Shown here: one piece after another, positions 45,125 to 53,122 of the stretch
Numbering within the stretch: position 1 is the stretch's first letter
How the letters are laid out: every line of letters starts with the position of its first letter
DNA from: an uncultured Alphaproteobacteria bacterium
GTDB taxonomy: Bacteria > Pseudomonadota > Alphaproteobacteria > Caulobacterales > Caulobacteraceae
Assembly (NCBI GenBank): GCA_903860975.1
Contig: CAIOSI010000038.1
Location: 1-64,000, forward strand
Length of the DNA: 64,000 nucleotides
Direction: 5' to 3'
Program-made: the position numbers and the translations under genes
The notes under the pieces: model-generated
The model's database searches: none
What the model was told of the DNA's origin: nothing
What the model saw: the letters and a program-made list of their open reading frames with translations, nothing else

Positions 45125-46225
45125 ATGGATGCACGTGAGAACCCAGCGCACGCCCCAGTGAGCAGCCCCCTTTTCGCCTCCGGTCCCTCGTTGGCCGAAC
45201 TTGATGAACGCGCGCGAGACATCTTTCGCCGCATCGTGGAAAGCTATCTGGAAACCGGTGAGCCCGTGGGATCGCGCACCCTGTCTAAGGGTGGCCTACC
45301 CCTCTCCCCGGCTTCGATCCGCAACACCATGCAGGATTTGACCCAGCTCGGCTTGCTGGGTGCCCCGCACATGAGCGCCGGCCGACTGCCGACCCATGCC
45401 GGTCTGCGGCTCTTCGTCGACGGACTTTTGGAAGTCGGCGATATTGGTCAAATTGATCGCCAAGCTATCGAGGCACGGTTACACGCCCATGGCCGCAACT
45501 ACGAAGATGCTCTGAACGAAGCCAGCTCTATTCTGTCCGGCCTGGCTGGCGGTGCCGGCGTCGTGGTGACCCCGATCCGCGACGCGGGGGTCAAGCATGT
45601 GGAGTTCGTGGCGCTGGGCGGTGATCGGACGCTGGTGATCATGGTCTTTGCAGACGGCACGGTAGAGAACCGGCTGATCCGCTTGCCGGCCGGCGTCACA
45701 CCCTCGGCGCTGACCGAGGCCTCAAATTTCCTCAACGCCCGACTTCGTGGCCGGACCCTCGTTGAAGCCAAGAGCGATCTACGCGCGGACCTAGACACGG
45801 CGCGTCGAGAACTTGACGTCACCGCCGCCAAGCTCGTCGAGGACGGTTTGGCGGCCTGGGGCGGCGGCGAGGCGGGGGATCGCGCCCTGATCGTACGCGG
45901 CCGCGCCAACTTGCTGGAAGAAGCCGGCGCTGTCGAAGACCTGGAGCGCGTCCGCTCGCTTTTCCAAGACCTTGAGCAGAAAGAGCAGCTCATTTCGCTG
46001 CTGGATGGGGTCCGCGATGGTCAGGGCGTGCGCATTTTCATCGGTGCGGAGACCCGTCTCTTCTCGCTTTCGGGTTCCGCCGTGATCGCGGCCCCCTATA
46101 TGACGGGCTCACAACGGGTCTTGGGTGCGATCGGGGTTATCGGTCCCGCGCGTTTGAATTATGCCCGGATCATCCCTCTCGTGGATTATACGGCCCGCGT
46201 GTTGGGCCAAGTCATGAACGCTTAA
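45125..46225 (+). CDS. hrcA: Heat-inducible transcription repressor HrcA
   Basis: The 366-residue repressor controls groESL through CIRCE elements. The N-terminal winged helix contains [19 protein letters not shown] and [18 protein letters not shown]; the C-terminal part has the GAF-like dimer domain with FIGAET and [18 protein letters not shown]. No CIRCE element is seen before this gene. A weak sigma-70-like pair (TTGCGC at 45077, CCTAGATC at 45102) lies in the 75-base gap. grpE follows 17 bases after the stop. Confidence 0.95.
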   Translation: MDARENPAHAPVSSPLFASGPSLAELDERARDIFRRIVESYLETGEPVGSRTLSKGGLPLSPASIRNTMQDLTQLGLLGAPHMSAGRLPTHAGLRLFVDGLLEVGDIGQIDRQAIEARLHAHGRNYEDALNEASSILSGLAGGAGVVVTPIRDAGVKHVEFVALGGDRTLVIMVFADGTVENRLIRLPAGVTPSALTEASNFLNARLRGRTLVEAKSDLRADLDTARRELDVTAAKLVEDGLAAWGGGEAGDRALIVRGRANLLEEAGAVEDLERVRSLFQDLEQKEQLISLLDGVRDGQGVRIFIGAETRLFSLSGSAVIAAPYMTGSQRVLGAIGVIGPARLNYARIIPLVDYTARVLGQVMNA

Positions 46226-46242
46226 GAGACGAAAAGAGACAG

Positions 46243-46863
46243 ATGTCCGAAGACAATACGCCAGACGAAGCTGACGCCTTCATCGCCGAAGCGACCGCGG
46301 ACGAAAACGCCGCGCTGAAGGTGGAGAACGCCGCGCTAAAGGAGCAAATCCTGCGCTTTGCGGCGGAAGCTGAGAACACCAAGCGGCGCGCTGAGCGCGA
46401 AGCCAATGACGCGCGTGCCTACGCCATCCAAAAGTTCGCTCGCGACTTGCTGGGCGTAGCCGATAACCTGGCTCGCGCGCTTGTCTACGAACCGGCGGAG
46501 TCCGGCGACCCGGCGGTGAAGAATTTCGTCCTTGGCGTCGAGATGACCGAGAAGGAGCTGCAAAGCGCCTTTGAACGGAACGGTCTGAAGAAACTCGATC
46601 CCTTGCGTGGCGAGCGGTTCGATCCGCACCGCCATCAAGCGATGATGGAGCAGCCCGGCACAGACGTGGCCGCGGGCGGCGTCGTGGAGGTCATGCAGCC
46701 CGGCTACGAATTGCTGGGGCGCCTGGTTCGCCCAGCCATGGTGGTCGTGGCAGCGAAGGAAAGTGCGCCGCCACCTCCAGCCGCAACAGCGGCGGCGGGT
46801 TCGAACCCTTATGAGGCCGGTGAAGAGGCTGATCCGGGTGGGGCTGTGGATCGCCGTGCATAA
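46243..46863 (+). CDS. grpE: Nucleotide exchange factor GrpE
   Basis: The 206-residue co-chaperone drives ADP release from DnaK. An acidic N-terminus (about 25 residues) leads to a long coiled coil (AALKVENAALKEQILRFAAEAENTKRRAEREANDARAYAIQKFARDLL, in outline), then the beta domain with FDPHRHQAMMEQPG and GGVVEVMQPGYELLGRLVRPAMVVVA. The last 35 residues are Pro/Ala-rich. hrcA-grpE is a standard heat-shock pair; dnaN follows after 112 bases. Confidence 0.96.
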   Translation: MSEDNTPDEADAFIAEATADENAALKVENAALKEQILRFAAEAENTKRRAEREANDARAYAIQKFARDLLGVADNLARALVYEPAESGDPAVKNFVLGVEMTEKELQSAFERNGLKKLDPLRGERFDPHRHQAMMEQPGTDVAAGGVVEVMQPGYELLGRLVRPAMVVVAAKESAPPPPAATAAAGSNPYEAGEEADPGGAVDRRA

Positions 46864-46975
46864 GCGCGGAGTCGCCCCTTCCACGCCCCTCGAATTTCGT
46901 TAATGTGGCAAGTCCCTTCCTGGTCGGGGGCGCAGGCTGCGAATCGCGCCTGTGCGGTACGGTTCGGACAGAGAC

Positions 46976-48094
46976 ATGAAGCTGACGATCGAGCGGGCGG
47001 CGCTATTGAAGGCGCTCGGGCATGTGCAAAGCGCTGTTGAGCGGCGAAACACGATTCCGATCCTTTCAAACGTTCTGCTGTCAGCAGAGCGCAGCCGTCT
47101 GACCTTCTCGGCGACGGATCTTGATCTCGAGATCATCGACGAGGCCATGGCCCAGGTCGACCAGCCAGGTCAGATCACTGCGCCGGCCCATACGCTCTAT
47201 GAGATCGTCCGCAAGCTGCCGGAAGGCGCAGATGTGGTGCTGAGCTTCACGGGCGAGGACCCGCGGCTAACGGTCTCGGCTGGGCGCAGCCGCTTCAATC
47301 TTCCCGTTCTGCCGGCCGGCGACTTCCCCGTTATGAGCTCGGACGGTCTGTCGGGGCGGCTTGCCGTCGATGTCGGCGACCTGATCCGGCTGATCGACAA
47401 GACCAAATTTGCGATCTCCGCCGAAGAGACCCGCTACTACTTGAACGGCCTCTATCTGCACACTGTGGTCGAGGATGGCAGCCCCAAGTTGCGCGCCGTG
47501 GCCACTGATGGTTCGCGCCTTGCGCTTGCCGAGATGGCCGCGCCGGAAGGCGCAGTGGGTGCGCCAGGTGTCATCGTGCCTCGCAAGACCATCAACGAGG
47601 CCCGCCGCCTGCTGGAAGATGCGGGCGAGCAGGTCGAGCTTCAGATTAGTCCGCAAAAGATTCGCTTCGATTTCGGCGGCGCGGCGCTGACCTCCAAAGT
47701 CATCGATGGCACCTTCCCCGACTATCCGCGGGTCATCCCCAAGGACAACACGCGCATCGTGCTGGTGGATTCCAAGCTATTCGCTAAAGCCGTCGATCGC
47801 GTGGCCACCATCTCGGCGGAAAAGAGTCGCTCGGTGCGAATGGCTGTCGAGAGCGGCAAGTGCGTCCTGACGGTCCGCAACATGGAAGCAGGCCAGGCCG
47901 TAGAAGAGTTGGAGCTCGACTACGATGGTGACGCCTTCGAGCTGTCGTTCAACGCCCGCTACTTACTGGACATCACCGACCAGATTTCAGGCGAAATGGC
48001 CGAGCTACGTTTCGGCGGCCCGAACGATCCGGCCCTGGTGCTCGATCCGCAAGACGCGGGCGTTCAATACATATTGATGCCCTTGAGAGTCTAA
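46976..48094 (+). CDS. dnaN: DNA polymerase III beta subunit (sliding clamp)
   Basis: The 372-residue clamp opens MKLTIERAALLKALGHVQSAVERRNTIPILSNVLL and ends with the usual VQYILMPLRV. Three repeated clamp domains are present; the middle and C-terminal parts carry LRAVATDGSRLALAE and the SARSVRMAV-like segment EKSRSVRMAVESG. The start at 46976 gives the standard length. recF, which often follows, is not here; the 157-base gap after the stop instead has palindromes and is followed by a convergent zinc-finger gene. Confidence 0.97.
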   Translation: MKLTIERAALLKALGHVQSAVERRNTIPILSNVLLSAERSRLTFSATDLDLEIIDEAMAQVDQPGQITAPAHTLYEIVRKLPEGADVVLSFTGEDPRLTVSAGRSRFNLPVLPAGDFPVMSSDGLSGRLAVDVGDLIRLIDKTKFAISAEETRYYLNGLYLHTVVEDGSPKLRAVATDGSRLALAEMAAPEGAVGAPGVIVPRKTINEARRLLEDAGEQVELQISPQKIRFDFGGAALTSKVIDGTFPDYPRVIPKDNTRIVLVDSKLFAKAVDRVATISAEKSRSVRMAVESGKCVLTVRNMEAGQAVEELELDYDGDAFELSFNARYLLDITDQISGEMAELRFGGPNDPALVLDPQDAGVQYILMPLRV

Positions 48095-48104
48095 TCCGGC
48101 CGTC

Positions 48105-48163
48105 AAAAATTAAATTTTTCGCTCGGCGCTCGCCCCATATACGTATGGCAAGTGAACACTTGC
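48105..48163. other. AT-rich palindromic stretch after dnaN
   Basis: AAAAATTAAATTTTT (48105-48119) is a perfect palindrome 11 bases after the dnaN stop, and GCAAGTG/CACTTGC (48148-48154 and 48157-48163) is a perfect 7-2-7 inverted repeat. Between convergent 3' ends this may be a two-way terminator region, but the second repeat also looks like an operator. Confidence 0.4.
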
Positions 48164-48251
48164 GTGACGCAGGTCAGATCCGATTCGGGTTGGCTACGAC
48201 GCTCAGATCCATTTAAACGTCACGGCCTGGACCAATCAGCCGACTGCACCT

Positions 48252-48545
48252 CTAGTGTCCGTGCGAGCCTTCGTAGACGCCCGGCGCCGTCAGTTCGTTC
48301 TCCGTGCCCTCCGTACCGGTGGCCAAGACGAACCGGCGGTCGCAGTAGGAACACTCCACGAAATTTGCCTCACCCATTTCGAGCCAGACCCGCGGATGGC
48401 CGAGTGCGCCGCCGACGCCATCGCAGGCGACGCGTTTGGAGCGGACCACGATGGTCTCGGGCGCCGGGTTTTCGACGGACGTGGCTGACACGGGCGATGG
48501 CTTAGCCGTGTGAGCGGCGGCCTTGGTCGGAGTTGTGCGAGCCAT
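48252..48545 (-). CDS. zf-CHCC zinc-finger domain protein (NDUFS6-like)
   Basis: The 97-residue protein has an N-terminal low-complexity part rich in Ala, Thr and Pro and a C-terminal zf-CHCC domain: VACDGVGGALGHPRVWLEMGE then VECSYCDRRFVL, with one Cys, one His and the CSYC pair as likely zinc ligands. The family includes complex I subunit NDUFS6. The gene ends in GSHGH. A role in NADH dehydrogenase assembly or stability is plausible. It is convergent with dnaN and divergent from the ABC ATPase gene. Confidence 0.85.
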   Translation of the reverse strand: MARTTPTKAAAHTAKPSPVSATSVENPAPETIVVRSKRVACDGVGGALGHPRVWLEMGEANFVECSYCDRRFVLATGTEGTENELTAPGVYEGSHGH

Positions 48546-48637
48546 CTGTCGATTCCTGACTGGCAGCCCGATTGTGGAGAGGCCGCCGCGCGCCTAGGTA
48601 TGCGACCACGGCTTTCGCCGTCAACGACAGGATGATT

Positions 48638-49591
48638 ATGGAACTGCCGGACTACGCGATTGAGGCCAAAGGCCTGGTCAAGACTTACGCCGCCACCAAG
48701 ACCACGCCGCAAATGCAGGCGCTAAAGGGTCTGGACCTCGCGATCCCGCGGGGCTCGATCTTTGGGCTGCTCGGCCCAAACGGTGCGGGCAAGTCAACCT
48801 TTATCAATATCCTGGCGGGTCTCTGCAGGAAGACCTCCGGGACGGTTTCAATCTGGGGCCGCGACCTCGACGAGCGCCCTCGCGACGCTCGGGCTGCGAT
48901 CGGCGTCGTGCCGCAGGAGATCGCCGCCGATCCCTTCTTCACGCCGAAAGAATCGCTGGAAGTTGCTGCTGGCATGTACGCGGTGCCGCCAGCCGAGCGT
49001 CGGACGATGGAATTGCTCAATGCGTTGGGCCTCGGCGACAAGGCCAACGCCTATGTCCGCCAGCTCTCTGGCGGTATGAAGCGGCGGCTGATGGTGGCCA
49101 AGGCCATGGTGCACAACCCTCCAGTGCTGATCCTCGATGAGCCCACGGCAGGTGTTGACGTGGAGCTGCGTCGCCAGCTCTGGGCCTATGTGCTGGAGCT
49201 AAACCGCAAGGGTGTGACCATCGTCCTGACTACCCATTACCTTGAGGAGGCTCAGGAGCTCTGCGATCAGATCGCGATCATCAACCGCGGCAAGGTGGTG
49301 GCCTGCGAACCGACGACAACCCTGCTTGCGCGTATGGATACCCGCAAAGTTCTGGTGACCCCGGAGGAGCCTGTGACCACGGCTCCGTTGTTGCAAGGCT
49401 TCGAGACCCATCTCCTGCCTGCGGGCGGCTTTTCTGTCGGCTATCGGACGGGCCAATCCTCAGTCGAGCAGGTTTTGGCCGCCATCCGTGCCGCCGGCTT
49501 GCACATCAAGGACATCTCAACCGAGGACCCGGACCTGGAGGATGTCTTTGTTTCATTGACTTATGCGGCTGAAGATCGGGTCGAGAGCTAG
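48638..49591 (+). CDS. ABC transporter ATP-binding protein
   Basis: The 317-residue ATPase has Walker A GPNGAGKST, signature LSGGMKRR, Walker B ILILDEPTAGVD and the switch His in TTHYLEE. It resembles the DrrA/NodI-type ATPases of ABC-2 exporters and has the usual C-terminal EDVFVSLTY end. The permease that should partner it is not next to it: the following gene is a broken hydrolase on the other strand. ATG at 48638 with AGGA upstream is chosen; 48632 is an alternative. Confidence 0.9.
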   Translation: MELPDYAIEAKGLVKTYAATKTTPQMQALKGLDLAIPRGSIFGLLGPNGAGKSTFINILAGLCRKTSGTVSIWGRDLDERPRDARAAIGVVPQEIAADPFFTPKESLEVAAGMYAVPPAERRTMELLNALGLGDKANAYVRQLSGGMKRRLMVAKAMVHNPPVLILDEPTAGVDVELRRQLWAYVLELNRKGVTIVLTTHYLEEAQELCDQIAIINRGKVVACEPTTTLLARMDTRKVLVTPEEPVTTAPLLQGFETHLLPAGGFSVGYRTGQSSVEQVLAAIRAAGLHIKDISTEDPDLEDVFVSLTYAAEDRVES

Positions 49592-50087
49592 AGTGGGTCT
49601 GCCGTCAGGCGGCGCACCCAGGCGCCATCGCGGCTGCTGAAAACCGACTCGAGGCCGCTTATGCCGGCGGACCAGGTGCGAGATCCAGGCGCGATCTCCT
49701 CCACATGCCCATCTCCCGGTATGGCGTAAGTCCATGGGCCGATATCGTGGGCCGCGCGCGCCTTGGCGACATAGGCCTTGCTTTGGGCCGGCGGCGAGGT
49801 GGTGTCGCGGTGTGCGTGGATCAGCATCCGCGCGACCGGAAAAGACGGGCGACGGGCCGGCGAGGTGTCGGCCACAGGATGGCTGCAGGCGATCCAGACA
49901 GCAGGCAAGCGAGCGTCGTCTCGCCACAGGCCTGAGCGGCAGTCGTTAGATCCGACACGCCGCCCAGGCTCACGGCCCACAGAATGTCGAGGTGTTTGGG
50001 ATCAAACCGCGAGCTCGACCTCGATAACTTCGGGCGCGCTGCCAGCCAAAGCCCAAGCCAAGGCGCTCCACGCGATGGGCCATCCAT
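49588..50087 (-). pseudogene. Broken alpha/beta hydrolase (dienelactone hydrolase/S9-like)
   Basis: Two leftward frames together spell the C-terminal half of an alpha/beta hydrolase. The upstream frame has WAVSLGGVSDLTTAAQACGE; the other continues with VADTSPARR, then MLIHAHRDTTSPPAQSKAY, the strand that carries the acid Asp, and IPGDGHVEEI, the catalytic-His segment. The frame switch lies near 49930. The N-terminal half with the nucleophile serine is missing; mutS starts only 85 bases further on the other strand. So the gene is both frameshifted and truncated. Confidence 0.58.
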
Positions 50088-50171
50088 CCACAGCTTGGGC
50101 TTGTTCGCACGCGGTTCAAAGGGTTACGGGGGCTGACGGGCCGCTCTTCGACAGTTAGCGTCACGCGGCTC

Positions 50172-52868
50172 ATGAACGCCCAGATTTCCAACACCTTGCC
50201 CGATCCCGCCGCTGGCGCCTCGCCCGTGATGGCGCAGTATTTCGAGGCCAAGACACGTCAGCCGGATGCGCTGGTGTTCTTCCGCATGGGTGATTTTTAT
50301 GAACTTTTCTTCGAGGACGCCCAGAAGGCCAGCGCCGCGCTCGGTATCACGCTCACGGCCCGCGGCCAGCACGCAGGCAATCCAATTCCGATGTGCGGCG
50401 TACCGGTTCATGCCGCCGAAGCCTACCTCGCCAAGCTAATTCGCGCGGGTTTCAAGGTTGCGGTTTGCGAGCAGATGGAGAACCCCGCCGAGGCCAGGAA
50501 GCGTGGCTCAAAGTCGGTGGTTCATCGCGACGTCGTGCGAGTGGTTACGCCCGGCACGCTGACCGAGGAGGGCCTGCTCGATGCCCGTGGCGCCAATCGA
50601 CTGGCCGCTATAGCGGTCCGAGGCGGTCAGGCGGCGGTGGCCAGCGTCGAGCTTTCCACCGGTGAGGTGGAGGTCCTCGCAACGGGCGTGGCCGGCTTGG
50701 CATCGGCGCTGGCAGCTTTGGGGCCTTCCGAGATTCTGGTCCCTGACCGGCTGTTCGGCGATGAGGCGGTCAATTCGGCTCTGAGACAGGCTGGCGGCTT
50801 TGTCCAGCCGCTACCGCAGGCTCTGGCGGAGCCCTCAGCATCAGAGGCGCGACTGAAGCGGCTTTACGGCGTGGAGACACTCGACGGGTTCGGTGCGCTC
50901 TCCGGTGCCGAGATCTCCGCCCTTGGCCTGATCGCCGCCCATCTGGAGACGACGCAGGCTGGCAAGCTGCCTGCGCTCTCGGCGCCACGCCGCGCAGGCG
51001 AAGCCGACGTTATGGCCATTGATCCAGCCACACGGACTAGCCTGGAGATCGAGAAGGCGACCTCCGGCTCACGTGAAGGCTCGTTACTTGCCGCCATCGA
51101 TCGAACGATGACGGCGCCGGGCGCGCGCCTGCTGGCGGCGCGTTTGGCCCGGCCACTGCTTGATCCGGCCGCCATCGACACGCGGCTCGATGCGGTCGCG
51201 TGGTTCTGTGAGCATAGGGCGCAGCGCCAGAGGCTGCGCGAAGCGCTGAAAGGCTTGGGCGACATGGCGCGCGCGCTTTCGCGTCTGGCGTTGGGCCGAG
51301 GCGGCCCTCGTGATCTCGGTGCCCTGCGCGACGGCCTGGCGATTGGGGAGGCCATAAATGTCCTCTTTGCATCGGCGAAGGATCCGCTCGTCCAGGCACC
51401 GGAGGAGGTCGCGACCGCGCTGCAAGCCCTGACACCGGCCCTGCATCCTGACCTCGCTCAGTTTCGCGCTTTACTGACTGAAGGCTTAGGCCGCGATCTT
51501 CCCGTCCAGGCGCGCGATGGCGGATTTGTGGGCGAGGGGGTGCGTCCCGAACTCGACCAGGCCCGCGGGTTGCGCGACGACAGCCGCCGCGTGATCTTGC
51601 GACTGGAGACCCAACTGGCCGAAAAAAGCAGCGTCGCACTGAAAGTTCGCCACAACGCCGTCCTGGGTTATTTCGTTGAGGCCACAGTCAAAGCCGCCGA
51701 GCCGTTATTCTCTGCGCCGCTGAATGCGACGTTCATCCATCGCCAGACCCTCGCCAACCAGGTGCGCTTCACCACCGTCGAGCTGGCCGAACTGGATGCC
51801 AAGATCGCCCAGGCCGCCGAGCGGGCGCTGGCGATCGAGCTTGAGACCTTCGAGGCCTGGCGGGATGCAGCCATCACCGTGGCTGCTGACATCCAAGCCG
51901 CAGCCAGCGCGGCCGCCCGTCTCGATGTCGCTGCAGCCATTGCCGAATGGGCCGAAGACGTTGGTGCCTCCCGGCCGGTCGTAGATCGCTCGACGGCATT
52001 TGAAGCCCAGGCGGCGCGCCATCCCGTCGTGGAGACCGCCGTCCGCCGCGCAGGCGAGGCGTTCACTCCCAATGACTGCCGGCTGGATGGTGCGGGCGCT
52101 GGTGGGCCCAGGCTCGCGCTGGTGACGGGTCCGAATATGGCCGGCAAGTCGACGTTCTTGCGACAGAACGCACTTCTCGCGGTGCTTGCGCAGGCGGGTT
52201 GTTTCGTTCCCGCAACGCGGTTGCGTCTGGGTGTCGTCGACCGGCTGTTCAGCCGCGTCGGCGCCGGCGACGACCTGGCTCGCGGCCGTTCAACCTTCAT
52301 GGCCGAGATGGTGGAGACGGCCGCGATCCTCACCCAGGCCACACCGAGATCGTTTGTCATCTTGGATGAAATCGGCCGCGGTACGGCGACCTACGACGGC
52401 CTTGCCATTGCCTGGGCCTGCGCGGAGGCCCTCCACGAAACCAACCGCTGCCGCGCGCTCTTTGCGACCCACTATCATGAGTTATCGGTGCTGGAGCAGC
52501 GCCTGGGCCATGTCGCCAACCTGTCCCTCAAAGCCAAAGAATGGAACGGCGACCTGATCTTCCTGCACGAGGCCGGGCCCGGTCCGGCTGACCGCAGCTA
52601 TGGCGTCCAGGTCGCCAAGCTCGCGGGCATACCCGCCCCGGTGGTTGCGCGCGCCCGCGATGTCCTGGAGCGTCTGGAACGCGAGGCCTCCGGCCCCGCC
52701 AACCTCGACGACTTGCCCCTTTTTGCGGCTGTGGCTGCGGTTGCGCCGACGTATGGGCCGAGCCCCGCCGAGGAGGCGCTGCGGATTATGGAGCCCGACG
52801 GCATGAGCCCCCGCGAGGCGATCGATGCGCTCTATCGACTGAAGGGATTGTTAGGCGCTGCGTCCTAG
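50172..52868 (+). CDS. mutS: DNA mismatch repair protein MutS
   Basis: The 898-residue protein recognises base mismatches. The N-terminal mismatch-binding motif is GDFYELFFEDA (Phe in the G-D-F-Y-E element binds DNA) near residue 40. The core and clamp regions follow, then the ATPase with Walker A TGPNMAGKST at about residues 653-662, Walker B ILDEIGRGTATYDG and FATHYHELSVL. The C-terminus has ALRIMEPDGMSPREAIDALYRLKGL. Full length. glnD follows on the same strand 254 bases later. Confidence 0.97.
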   Translation: MNAQISNTLPDPAAGASPVMAQYFEAKTRQPDALVFFRMGDFYELFFEDAQKASAALGITLTARGQHAGNPIPMCGVPVHAAEAYLAKLIRAGFKVAVCEQMENPAEARKRGSKSVVHRDVVRVVTPGTLTEEGLLDARGANRLAAIAVRGGQAAVASVELSTGEVEVLATGVAGLASALAALGPSEILVPDRLFGDEAVNSALRQAGGFVQPLPQALAEPSASEARLKRLYGVETLDGFGALSGAEISALGLIAAHLETTQAGKLPALSAPRRAGEADVMAIDPATRTSLEIEKATSGSREGSLLAAIDRTMTAPGARLLAARLARPLLDPAAIDTRLDAVAWFCEHRAQRQRLREALKGLGDMARALSRLALGRGGPRDLGALRDGLAIGEAINVLFASAKDPLVQAPEEVATALQALTPALHPDLAQFRALLTEGLGRDLPVQARDGGFVGEGVRPELDQARGLRDDSRRVILRLETQLAEKSSVALKVRHNAVLGYFVEATVKAAEPLFSAPLNATFIHRQTLANQVRFTTVELAELDAKIAQAAERALAIELETFEAWRDAAITVAADIQAAASAAARLDVAAAIAEWAEDVGASRPVVDRSTAFEAQAARHPVVETAVRRAGEAFTPNDCRLDGAGAGGPRLALVTGPNMAGKSTFLRQNALLAVLAQAGCFVPATRLRLGVVDRLFSRVGAGDDLARGRSTFMAEMVETAAILTQATPRSFVILDEIGRGTATYDGLAIAWACAEALHETNRCRALFATHYHELSVLEQRLGHVANLSLKAKEWNGDLIFLHEAGPGPADRSYGVQVAKLAGIPAPVVARARDVLERLEREASGPANLDDLPLFAAVAAVAPTYGPSPAEEALRIMEPDGMSPREAIDALYRLKGLLGAAS

Positions 52869-53122
52869 ATGCGAGCGGCGCGACTGAGCTGGAAGTCTCG
52901 ATCCTGCGGATAACCCCGGGGCCGACTTGCGTTCAATTTCGTCAATTACCGAAAGACCTGCTGTCCCAAGCGAGTGTTTTGGCTATCGCCGTCGTCGGGG
53001 GCGCGGCGGCCGTCATGGTGCTCGGCCCGGCTCATCGGCGCAGCCGCTGTCCGAGCGCGCCGCGCGTTTCAGTTAACTCGGCATGGGCGATTTGGGAAAA
53101 AGCGTCCTATATCCGTCTCGTC

